From Phycisphaerae bacterium (GTDB taxonomy: Bacteria > Planctomycetota > Phycisphaerae > Phycisphaerales > Phycisphaeraceae), in contig NZCH01000006.1 of NCBI GenBank assembly GCA_002688155.1, forward strand, positions 1 through 11,112: a DNA stretch of 11,112 nucleotides, read 5' to 3'. A model generated the notes under the pieces. It saw only the letters and a list, made by a program, of their open reading frames with translations, made no database searches and was not told the DNA's origin. A program made the position numbers and the translations under genes. Shown here piece by piece: positions 1 to 6,457 of the stretch (positions are counted from its first letter, which is position 1; each line of letters begins with the position of its first letter).

Positions 1-278
1 TCGAGCACGCCCAGCCGGCCGGACGTGCCTGCGCCCAAATAAATCAGCCGCCCGCCACCGCTCATCGCGTTGACCACGTCGTCCACCAGTCGCGTGATCG
101 CGGGTATCGCGCGGCGGACCACGCCGGGCACGATCGCGTCCTGATCGTTGATGCACGCGAGGATTTGATCGACGGACATCGTGTCGATGTTCGCCGATGC
201 AGGCAGCGACTGCTCGGTGAGCAGGTGCCCGCGTGCAGCTGGCGGCGGGCTGCGCGTATCGTGTGTCACTTGTGACAT
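1..278 (-). CDS. murQ: N-acetylmuramic acid 6-phosphate etherase, N-terminal part (runs off window)
   Basis: MurQ removes the D-lactyl ether of MurNAc-6-phosphate to give GlcNAc-6-phosphate and D-lactate in cytoplasmic peptidoglycan recycling. Only the first 92 codons are present. They show the family's opening signature TEQSLPASANIDTMS (residues 21-35) and the SIS-domain sugar-phosphate loop GGRLIYLGAGTSGRLGVL (residues 75-92), which closely match E. coli MurQ as I remember it. The gene lies 50 bases downstream of anmK, whose product MurNAc-6-P is MurQ's substrate, so co-transcription is likely. The start is uncertain: ATG at 278 leaves 20 residues before TEQ, while an in-frame ATG at 308 adds ten residues and shortens the gap to anmK to 20 bases. 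Neither has a clear Shine-Dalgarno, and a run of seven C lies just upstream on the coding strand. The in-frame ATG at 179 is too late because it would cut off the TEQ motif. Identity is very secure. Confidence 0.93.
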   Translation of the reverse strand, partial: MSQVTHDTRSPPPAARGHLLTEQSLPASANIDTMSVDQILACINDQDAIVPGVVRRAIPAITRLVDDVVNAMSGGGRLIYLGAGTSGRLGVL

Positions 279-328
279 GCCAGTCGGTGTGGTTGATTTC
301 GCGTGCATTGGGGGGGTAGTTTCAGAGG

Positions 329-1498
329 TCAAGGATACACCCACGCGCCGGCGACGCCCGGGCCCGTCGCGCCAGTCACACGTGGCAACGTAATCGGCAC
401 ACCGTCCTGAGACAGTGCTCCGAGTACGGCCAGTCCCATCGCTTCGCGTGCTTCGATGGGTATGCCGTGCCCATCGCTTAGAGTGCATGAGCACGGCCCG
501 TCGGTGACCGCTGCGCGCAGACTTGCGCGAATTGCGTCAACAAGTGATGCGTTGCGCGCGCCGCCGCCGGCGATGATCACGCGCAACCCTGCTTTCGTGT
601 TCACTGAATTCGCGTGCTGGCGCACCCGCAACGTGTACGCATTGATGTCCTGTGCGATGTACTGGATGGCGGATGCGAGCACATCCGGCGGCGCGATGTC
701 ATGGCTTGACGCCGCGAGTGCATCGAGCCATGCCGCGCCAAAGTCTTCGCGGCCGGTCGTGCGTGGCGTCGGGCGCTCAAAAAATTGTGCCGCGCGAATG
801 CGGTCGATGACCGCGTCGTGCTCGACGCCGGCGCGCGAAAGCGTGCCGTCAACGTCGTAATCCGAACCCGGAAACAGCCGCGACACCAGGCCGTCGAGCA
901 GCAGGTTGCATGGGCCAAGGTCTTCGCCGGTGACGTTGGCTGGTTCGCTTCCTGCCGGCAGGCTCGTGACGTTGCATATGCCGCCCAGGTTACAGACCAC
1001 GCGCCACTCGTTTGGGTCGCGGTACATCACCCAGTCCGAAAGCGGCGTGATCGGTGCACCCTGCCCGCGGGCTATCAAGTCGGCTTGGCGCAGGTCGTAA
1101 CAAACAGGCACGCGTAACCGGTGCACAATCGGCCAGGGGTCGAACAGTTGCCAACTCAGGTGTTCCGCCGGTGCGTGCCAGATGGTTTGGCCGTGCGTGA
1201 CAACAAAGCCCGGCTTCACGTCGGCGTGGGTTGCGAACAGTTCGTCGAGTACATCGGCATGAAACACACCCAGTGCGCGGCCGGCACGCTGGTAGTCAAT
1301 CGGCGGTGTGGGCGCGCCACTTGCCAGGGATCGCAGTTGCGACCGCAGCGCGTCGCCAAACGACCGGCTGACCATGCTCACAAATTCTGCGCGCACGTCC
1401 AGGCCAGCGCCTTCGATCCGTGCGAGTACGCAGTCCAGACCATCCAGGCTTGTGCCCGTCATGCAGCCGACGATCAGACGTGTTCGATGCGTTGACAC
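329..1498 (-). CDS. anmK: Anhydro-N-acetylmuramic acid kinase
   Basis: AnmK hydrolyses the 1,6-anhydro ring of anhydro-MurNAc and phosphorylates it to MurNAc-6-phosphate, salvaging sugar released by lytic transglycosylases. The 389-residue protein has the usual family length. Visible motifs are the phosphate-binding MTGTSLDGLD (residues 13-22), VTHGQTIWH (100-108), GQGAPITPLSD (145-155), CNLGGICNVT (169-178), the catalytic-Asp segment GEDLGPCNLLLD (191-202, Asp193), YDVDG (214-218) and AGGGARNASL (310-319). The catalytic segment is normally DTGPGN-like; here Thr is replaced by Leu and the second Gly by Cys, while the Asp is kept. The start is GTG at 1498, since no ATG lies upstream in frame that would fit the family N-terminus. 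murQ follows at once, giving a two-gene recycling pair. It is divergent from the NfeD-type gene across a 90-base gap. Identity is secure. Confidence 0.95.
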   Translation of the reverse strand: MSTHRTRLIVGCMTGTSLDGLDCVLARIEGAGLDVRAEFVSMVSRSFGDALRSQLRSLASGAPTPPIDYQRAGRALGVFHADVLDELFATHADVKPGFVVTHGQTIWHAPAEHLSWQLFDPWPIVHRLRVPVCYDLRQADLIARGQGAPITPLSDWVMYRDPNEWRVVCNLGGICNVTSLPAGSEPANVTGEDLGPCNLLLDGLVSRLFPGSDYDVDGTLSRAGVEHDAVIDRIRAAQFFERPTPRTTGREDFGAAWLDALAASSHDIAPPDVLASAIQYIAQDINAYTLRVRQHANSVNTKAGLRVIIAGGGARNASLVDAIRASLRAAVTDGPCSCTLSDGHGIPIEAREAMGLAVLGALSQDGVPITLPRVTGATGPGVAGAWVYP

Positions 1499-1548
1499 AA
1501 GCGCACAACTTACGGCGCTGCCGCAAAAAAATCACATGCGCGGCGAGG

Positions 1549-1554
1549 TATAAT
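1549..1554 (+). promoter_or_regulatory. Consensus -10 box (TATAAT) for the NfeD-type gene
   Basis: A perfect TATAAT lies in the divergent gap between anmK and the NfeD-type gene. It predicts a transcription start near 1561 and a leader of about 28 bases before the ATG at 1589. No good -35 hexamer sits 16-18 bases upstream; that position is occupied by an A-tract (1525-1531). Promoter activity is inferred from position and the perfect hexamer. Confidence 0.5.
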
Positions 1555-1588
1555 GTGATACGACGCCCACGGTGTGGAGATTACGGTT

Positions 1589-3499
1589 ATGGGGGACAAC
1601 CTTTACGAACACTTTGCAGGAACTGCGCGGAATCCGCAAAGTGCATCCGCGGGCTTCCGGTACCAGACGCTGCTGTGCGTCTTGTTACTGCTCGTATCCG
1701 GTTGGGCGGGTGTCCGTGCGCATGCAGAAAGCGGCGAGGCCGCAGCCGCGAACGATTCACCGATCGCGCACGATACATCGCCCGAAGAATTAGCGACGCC
1801 CGGCAACGCCGACACTGAACCGGCGGAACCAGCCACCACGGAACAATCTGCCACGTCGGCGATGCCGATCAATCGATCGGACAGCGAGTGGCCCACCGGC
1901 GCGAATATCGCGGTCATTCGCGTTGAGGGCGAAATCTACGACTTTGTGTTGCGCAGCATGCGGCGTCGCTTCAAGCGCGCGACGAACGAGGGTGCGGGGA
2001 TACTCGTGCTGGAACTGGAAACACCGGGCGGTCGGCTCGATACGGCGCTGAAGATCACCGCCATGCTCAAATCGCAGCCAGTTCCGGTTGTCGCGTGGAT
2101 CAACCAAAGCGCGTACTCGGCGGGCACGATCATGGCCTCGGCATGCGACGCGATCGTCATGAACCCGGCATCAACATTGGGCGACGCCGCGCCGATCAGC
2201 ATGCTCGCGTCGCTGCCTCCGACCGAGCGCGCCAAGGCGTTGTCACCGCTGCTGGAAGATTTTCGAGACGCCGCGCGGCGAAACACGTACCCGTTCGTCG
2301 TCTACCACGCGATGTGTGAGTTGGGTGTCGAGGTGTACCTGGTCGAACACGTGGAGACGGGTCAGCGCAAATTGGTCAATCAGGCGGACTTTAAGTTCAT
2401 GGTCCAGGACCAGGACAAGCCCGACGACGCGCCCGCAACGGTCATCCGCGCCCAACTTGGTCCGCTTTCCCCGCAGCAACAGCAGCAACCGCCTGCGCAA
2501 CCCTCAGCGCCACCGGTTTGGCGGACCGGTGAGGTCGGACGCGAAGTCGCCACCGAGAAGGACAGGGGTATGTGGCGCCCCGTTGAGCGTTTGCCCAGTG
2601 GCGCCGAAACCCCCGGCGGCCGTGTTCACGACGGGCGCACATTGCTGACGATGAACCAGACGCGCTGCGCGGACGTTGCCCTGTCGGTGAGCAGCGACAT
2701 CGCATCGCTCGACGATCTGAAAACGTTTCTGAATGCGGCGAGTGTTGCGCGCGTCGAGCATAGTTGGTCGGAGGTCCTGGCAGGATTCATGACGTCTCCC
2801 GGGGTGCGGTCGGTGCTCATACTCGCGCTGCTTCTGGGCGGGTACATGGAGCTGCAGTCGCCCGGTGTCGGCCTGCCTGGCGCAGTGGCGGTCCTTGCGC
2901 TGGCGGCGCTGATCATCTCGCCCTATGTGATCGGGCTGGCGGAGACCTGGCACGTGATCGCGATTCTCCTGGGGATGGTGCTGGTCGCCGTGGAAGTCCT
3001 GGTGCTGCCGGGTTTTGGCATCTTCGGCGTGCTCGGGATTGTGTTTCTGCTAACGGGGGTGATTTTCAGCGCGGTACCTGCAGCCGGTGACGGACTGTTG
3101 CGTCTGCCCCCACCTGAACTGTGGGGCGATGTGGTCTGGTCCGCCGCGTGGACGCTGGTGACGCTGCTCGTGGCGTGCGTGTGCATTTTCTATATTTCGA
3201 AACACATGAATCGCCTTCCGCTGCTCAACTGTTTGGTTCTTCAGAGCACGGGATCGTCGTCGGACGCCAGCGCGGCTACCGTTGCCGGCAGTGACGTACC
3301 CGGCCATGACACCGTCATGCCTGGCGCCATCGGCGTTGTTGTCAGCGAACTGCACCCCGCCGGTCGGGCGCAGTTCGACCAGCACATGGTCGATGTCATC
3401 AGCCAGGGCCAGTTCATCCGCCCGGGCACCGCCGTACGCGTGGTCGAGGTGCGGGGGAATCGAATCGTGGTGGACACGGCGCAGAAGGGTAGTGGTTAA
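1589..3499 (+). CDS. Long NfeD-family membrane serine protease (ClpP-class protease plus NfeD domain)
   Basis: This is a long NfeD (NfeD1b-like) protein. Numbering below is from the alternative GTG at 1574. A hydrophobic stretch (about 30-47, ending AHA) looks like a signal peptide or anchor, followed by an acidic Ala/Thr/Pro-rich linker (51-105). A ClpP/SppA-fold protease domain runs from about 110 to 260: VEGEIYDF, ELETPGGRLDTA (147-158), the Ser182 nucleophile in SAYSAGT, and Lys221 in ERAKALSPLLEDFRDAA as the probable dyad lysine, 39 residues on as in archaeal 1510 proteases. A Gln/Pro-rich insert with QQQQQPP (301-307) precedes a hydrophobic NfeD membrane region (about 410-540) and a C-terminal OB-fold-like domain (583-637). 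The start chosen is ATG 1589, which has GGAG nine bases upstream; GTG 1574 would leave almost no leader. The family is thought to act with flotillin-like proteins in membrane quality control, but no floA gene follows here. Substrate unknown. Confidence 0.9.
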   Translation: MGDNLYEHFAGTARNPQSASAGFRYQTLLCVLLLLVSGWAGVRAHAESGEAAAANDSPIAHDTSPEELATPGNADTEPAEPATTEQSATSAMPINRSDSEWPTGANIAVIRVEGEIYDFVLRSMRRRFKRATNEGAGILVLELETPGGRLDTALKITAMLKSQPVPVVAWINQSAYSAGTIMASACDAIVMNPASTLGDAAPISMLASLPPTERAKALSPLLEDFRDAARRNTYPFVVYHAMCELGVEVYLVEHVETGQRKLVNQADFKFMVQDQDKPDDAPATVIRAQLGPLSPQQQQQPPAQPSAPPVWRTGEVGREVATEKDRGMWRPVERLPSGAETPGGRVHDGRTLLTMNQTRCADVALSVSSDIASLDDLKTFLNAASVARVEHSWSEVLAGFMTSPGVRSVLILALLLGGYMELQSPGVGLPGAVAVLALAALIISPYVIGLAETWHVIAILLGMVLVAVEVLVLPGFGIFGVLGIVFLLTGVIFSAVPAAGDGLLRLPPPELWGDVVWSAAWTLVTLLVACVCIFYISKHMNRLPLLNCLVLQSTGSSSDASAATVAGSDVPGHDTVMPGAIGVVVSELHPAGRAQFDQHMVDVISQGQFIRPGTAVRVVEVRGNRIVVDTAQKGSG

Positions 3500-3500
3500 T

Positions 3501-3522
3501 TGTTCATAGTGCAGGGTGAACA
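3501..3522. repeat. Inverted repeat just after the NfeD-type gene
   Basis: TGTTCA at 3501-3506 is mirrored exactly by TGAACA at 3517-3522 around a 10-base loop, one base after the NfeD-type stop codon. A second short palindrome, CTGGCCAG, follows within a few bases. There is no T-tract, so this is not a classical intrinsic terminator; it may be a 3'-end hairpin or an accident. Confidence 0.3.
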
Positions 3523-3581
3523 GCGCGCTGGCCAGTGCGTTAGCATCACCAGGAACCGATGCCCATTAGCTATGACCCGCC

Positions 3582-3760
3582 TCACTTCGCCGCCTGAAGC
3601 GCCTTGATGCCTTCGTGAATGATGTCGCGATCTGTTGCCTCGTTGCCGAAGAAGGGTTTGGTCCTGGTGATCAGCACGGCGGCCATCCGATTCGGTTTGC
3701 ACGGTCTGTGCCGATCGTGCCGGCTGGGTAAGGATCTGATTGCCCACGCGGCGCGGCGCG
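3582..3760 (-). pseudogene. Possible decayed gene 3' end (coding-like remnant with a frameshift)
   Basis: Within the 414-base stretch between the NfeD-type gene and the small exported protein, the minus strand reads MAAVLITRTKPFFG and continues EATDRDIIHEGIKALQAAK before a TGA at 3584-3582, in all 34 codons from an ATG at 3686. About 27 of the 34 third positions are G or C, as in the real genes here, and the residue mix looks like ordinary globular protein, not an Arg-rich shadow. Upstream of 3686 this frame turns poor, while an adjacent frame reads AGTIGTDRANRIG up to about 3760 before a stop. That pattern is what a frameshift in an eroding gene would leave. I do not recognise the family. 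It could instead be a genuine very short ORF or chance. The rest of 3500-3913 holds nothing else I can support. Confidence 0.3.
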
Positions 3761-3913
3761 TTATGACCGGACTTATTCGGAGCCAAAATCAGTTGTCGTC
3801 GCTTGTCACGCCCTGCGATGTTTCGTTTGCTGTGAGTATCGGGACGCCGGTCGCCACCGGGGAGCGGACGGCGCCCAGACGGACGCAGGACACATTCGCG
3901 GCAGAGACAACAC

Positions 3914-4150
3914 ATGAAGCGCATGACAAGTTGGGTTCGATTCTCAATCGCGGTGTACGCCGGCCTGTTGATGGCCGGATCGTTGTCGTATCACCCGACC
4001 GACGCGGCATCACCGCAAACGCCTGATAAGGCAATCGCAGTCGGACCTGTTGACGGTTCGTGTGGCGCAGAGGAACATGGTCTGTCGATGACAGACCATG
4101 CACGCTGCACGGCTTTGCACACTTGCACGGCCGGCCGCTGCTTCCGCTAA
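3914..4150 (+). CDS. Small exported cysteine-containing protein, function unknown
   Basis: A 78-residue ORF opens with a classic signal peptide layout: a basic start (MKRMTSWVRF), a hydrophobic core (SIAVYAGLLMAGSLS, residues 11-25) and a polar region with possible cleavage near SLS (25) or DAA (32). The mature part would be about 46-53 residues with four cysteines (50, 65, 71 and 76), spaced 15, 6 and 5 apart and clustered toward the C-terminus. This would suit two disulfides or a metal site. A purine-rich GAGA about seven bases before the ATG may serve as ribosome binding site. The stop lies 18 bases before the TPR gene, so the two may be co-transcribed. I do not recognise a family. Third-position GC is lower than in the neighbours, and a perfect 11-bp inverted repeat lies inside the coding sequence. 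It may be a lineage-specific gene; a chance ORF is the alternative. Confidence 0.5.
   Translation: MKRMTSWVRFSIAVYAGLLMAGSLSYHPTDAASPQTPDKAIAVGPVDGSCGAEEHGLSMTDHARCTALHTCTAGRCFR
4076..4100. repeat. Perfect 11-bp inverted repeat with a 3-base loop
   Basis: CATGGTCTGTC (4076-4086) and GACAGACCATG (4090-4100) are exact reverse complements around a GAT loop. The repeat lies inside the small exported-protein gene and about 70 bases before the TPR start. No T-run follows, so it is not a standard intrinsic terminator. It could be an RNA hairpin between the two genes, a protein-binding site, or the footprint of an old insertion. Confidence 0.75.
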
Positions 4151-4168
4151 ACGTTCGGCCGCTTAGTC

Positions 4169-5233
4169 ATGTCGAATACGCCGACCCAGGGTCCACCCCG
4201 CAATACATCCGGCTGGGGCATCGTCATCGTGCTTGGCGTGATCGTATGCGCCGCACTGTTCGCGTGGCATCGGTTTGCCGGCGACGACGATCAAGTCGGC
4301 GGTCGTGGTGCGGGACCGGCATCGGGTGACGCCGCCGCGGAAGCGTTCGCAGACGAACTTGCCGTCATACAGAACACCGTGGCCGAGGCGCTGGAGAAGG
4401 ATGAGCCCGACCTCATACACGACAAAGCGCGGCGGTTCGTAGATCGGTTTCCGAAGAAGCCCGCGGCGCGCAATGTGTTCGCGCAGGTACTGCTCGCGGA
4501 GCAACAGTTCGAGCGGGCATACGAGCAGTTGAAGGTGTCGCTGGAGTTGGACCCGCGTCAGCCGAACGTGCATCTGCTGGCGGGTACCATCGCGTATCAG
4601 TGTGAGGACCTGGACCAGGCGGAGCGTCATTACAAAGACGCGACAAGCCTGGACCGGCGCAACGTGGACAACCACCTGCACCTGGCGAAGTTGTACATGA
4701 AGCAGGGCAAGATGGACCGCGCGCGCATAACGCTGGTCGCGGCGCTGAACGTCGACTCATCATCACACGAAGCGCACGCGATGCTCGCGGACCTGTATGC
4801 CAGGCAGAATAAGCTCACGCTCGCCATCACGCAGATCAGCAAGGCGATTGAGATGACACCCACGGACGAGCGGCCGAGAATGATCGTTTATGTGCGCACG
4901 CTGTCGAAAATGCTGCGCCGTGACAACCAATTCGACCAGGCGTTGCAGGTGCTGGACGGGATCGAAGGCGACTACCGACATGACCCAGGTGTGGTCGAGG
5001 GCATCGCGGTTTGTTACATGATGCTCTCGCGTCCGGCAGACGCGGTCGGGGCGTACGAAGAGGCGGTCGCGGCGAACCCAGTGGGCTGGGAACTGGTTGC
5101 CGGCGCGGCGCGGTGGCAGCACAAGACAGGCAATGCGGCACGGGCGCGTCATCATCTGGCGACGCTTAAACGTCTCAAACCCGATGCCGGTGCGATCTCC
5201 GAATTGGAGTCAGCACTGGCAGGTGGTGATTAA
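4169..5233 (+). CDS. Membrane-anchored tetratricopeptide repeat protein
   Basis: The 354-residue protein begins with a short polar tail and one transmembrane helix (about 15-33, GWGIVIVLGVIVCAALFAW), then a Gly/Ala/Asp-rich linker (38-56). The remainder is a run of helical TPR units: about 99-130 (ending LELDPRQPN), 133-166 (LDQAERHYKDATSLD), 167-200 (MDRARITLVAALNVD), 201-234 (LTLAITQISKAIEMTP) and a last pair at about 255-305 (PADAVGAYEEAVAANP). The anchor would place the repeats in the periplasm if the short positively charged N-terminus stays inside. TPRs are protein-binding scaffolds, so no enzymatic role is claimed. The ATG at 4169 is the natural start because the helix follows directly, though no Shine-Dalgarno is evident. 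The gene is co-directional with the NfeD-type protease and the small exported protein, making a loose membrane/envelope cluster. It converges on the oxidoreductase gene. Confidence 0.85.
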   Translation: MSNTPTQGPPRNTSGWGIVIVLGVIVCAALFAWHRFAGDDDQVGGRGAGPASGDAAAEAFADELAVIQNTVAEALEKDEPDLIHDKARRFVDRFPKKPAARNVFAQVLLAEQQFERAYEQLKVSLELDPRQPNVHLLAGTIAYQCEDLDQAERHYKDATSLDRRNVDNHLHLAKLYMKQGKMDRARITLVAALNVDSSSHEAHAMLADLYARQNKLTLAITQISKAIEMTPTDERPRMIVYVRTLSKMLRRDNQFDQALQVLDGIEGDYRHDPGVVEGIAVCYMMLSRPADAVGAYEEAVAANPVGWELVAGAARWQHKTGNAARARHHLATLKRLKPDAGAISELESALAGGD

Positions 5234-5300
5234 ACGACCCCGTTTGCACCCGAACAAGCGCGTCCCCCGATCCTGATCAGGCTGCGGTGTTTGCGCCGTG

Positions 5301-5322
5301 AGCCCGCCGCAAGCGGTGGGGC
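5301..5322. terminator. GC-rich hairpin between convergent genes, possible bidirectional terminator
   Basis: AGCCC-GCCG pairs with CGGT-GGGGCT around a CAAG loop, with one bulged G and one G-T pair, giving a strong GC-rich stem midway in the 111-base gap between the TPR gene and the oppositely directed oxidoreductase. Position fits a terminator for either strand. There is no U-tract on either side, so intrinsic termination is only a possibility. Confidence 0.4.
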
Positions 5323-5344
5323 TAAATGCCAAACGTGACAATCG

Positions 5345-6337
5345 TCACATAAACCGTTCGACGGTCACCGGCTCGCCGGTGCGCATGGACTCGTTGGCTG
5401 CGAGCGTCACGGCGAGTGTTTGCGTGGCGTCGCGGTACGTACTGCGGATGCGATCGGTCTTGCCCGTTTTGACGGCGTGAATGAACGCGGCGTCGCCGCG
5501 GCCGATCTGTTCAATGAAGTCTTTGGCGTTGTCTTTGAGCTTGCGTTTGCCTCGCTCGTGGATGATTTGTCCATCACGCTGTTTGACGTCCGCCTGCCAG
5601 CCGCGCCCGGACACGGTCAGCCCGACGCGGCTCGGGACCGTGCCCGAAGCGACGCAGCCCGTTGAGATCACCCCCACCGCGCCACTGTCAAATTGAAGGT
5701 TGGTCAGCGATGCGTCGTAAATGTCGTACTTGTCGATGTCGGCGAACGCGCCTTTGGTTCCGCTGGCAAACACCGTGTCGATATCGCCGGCCAGGTACCG
5801 CGCCAGATCGACGATGTGCGTCGCCTGCTCGACCAGTTGCCCGCCGGACAACTTCATCTGCGGCCACCAGAGCGCATGTTCGGGTATCGCGCCCTGCCAG
5901 CCGCCATCGACGGCGGTGATTCGCCGCTTGGCGATGAATGCCTTCACCGCTTTGGTCGTGTCCATGTATCGCCAGTGATAGCCAACCGCGGTGATCAGGT
6001 TGTGCTTGTCGACTTCGTTGAGCACGCCTTCACAGAACTCGAGCTTTAGATGCACGGGCTTCTCGACGAAAAACGGAATCTGCGCCTCGGCGAGTTCGTA
6101 CTCGATCGTTCCGTGCACTGAGGGAGTGAGGCAGACGTAGCAGGCGTCGAAATGCTCGCGCCGGAGCATGTTGCGGTATCTGGTGTAGGGCGTGGCGTCG
6201 AGTTGCTTGCCAACTTCCTGCGCCCGGTGCGGGTCGATGTCGCACACGGCGGCGATCTGAACCCCGCTCATCTTGACCAGATTCTTCAGATGTACTTGGC
6301 AGATGCCGCCTACACCGATAAGTCCAATGCTGATCAT
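5345..6337 (-). CDS. Gfo/Idh/MocA-family NAD(P)-dependent oxidoreductase
   Basis: The 330-residue protein has the family's two-domain plan. The N-terminal Rossmann fold shows GLIGVGGICQVH (residues 5-16) and the acidic VCDID after strand 2 (31-35). The family signature is VEKPVH (91-96, with the conserved Glu-Lys-Pro), followed by GYHWRY (119-124). The C-terminal alpha/beta domain has GGQLVEQATHIVDLARYLAG (165-184), in which His174 and Asp177 match the H-x-x-D catalytic pair. Members oxidise or reduce sugars, inositols, nucleotide-sugars or bile pigments; the substrate cannot be read from sequence. The gene lies 120 bases downstream of hldE on the same strand, so a role in envelope or sugar-nucleotide chemistry is possible but only inferred. 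A GAGAGG tract sits two to eight bases before the ATG at 6337. The gap to hldE is AT-rich at 6349-6374 and could hold a separate promoter; I saw no convincing -35/-10 pair. Confidence 0.88.
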   Translation of the reverse strand: MISIGLIGVGGICQVHLKNLVKMSGVQIAAVCDIDPHRAQEVGKQLDATPYTRYRNMLRREHFDACYVCLTPSVHGTIEYELAEAQIPFFVEKPVHLKLEFCEGVLNEVDKHNLITAVGYHWRYMDTTKAVKAFIAKRRITAVDGGWQGAIPEHALWWPQMKLSGGQLVEQATHIVDLARYLAGDIDTVFASGTKGAFADIDKYDIYDASLTNLQFDSGAVGVISTGCVASGTVPSRVGLTVSGRGWQADVKQRDGQIIHERGKRKLKDNAKDFIEQIGRGDAAFIHAVKTGKTDRIRSTYRDATQTLAVTLAANESMRTGEPVTVERFM

Positions 6338-6457
6338 GGCCTCTCTCGCATTTGCGATTTCGTTATTTATTCATCGTGCAATCGCGGCAGTTGTCTCGAC
6401 ACGTTGCCGAAGCGGCGGTTCGCTGTCCGAATAAACAGCGGGTGGCCCGATAATGAG

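Noticed and set aside
3496..3924. Open frames of 142 codons (minus) and 135 codons (plus, 3619-4026) in the gap after the NfeD-type gene
   Set aside because: Both translations are Arg/Ser/His-rich without domains or starts with ribosome binding sites; the shorter minus-strand fragment in another frame looks far more gene-like.
5231..5242. TAAACGACCCCG after the TPR gene recurs inside lpxK near 8261
   Set aside because: A 12-base match with unrelated flanks and one copy inside coding sequence; most likely chance.
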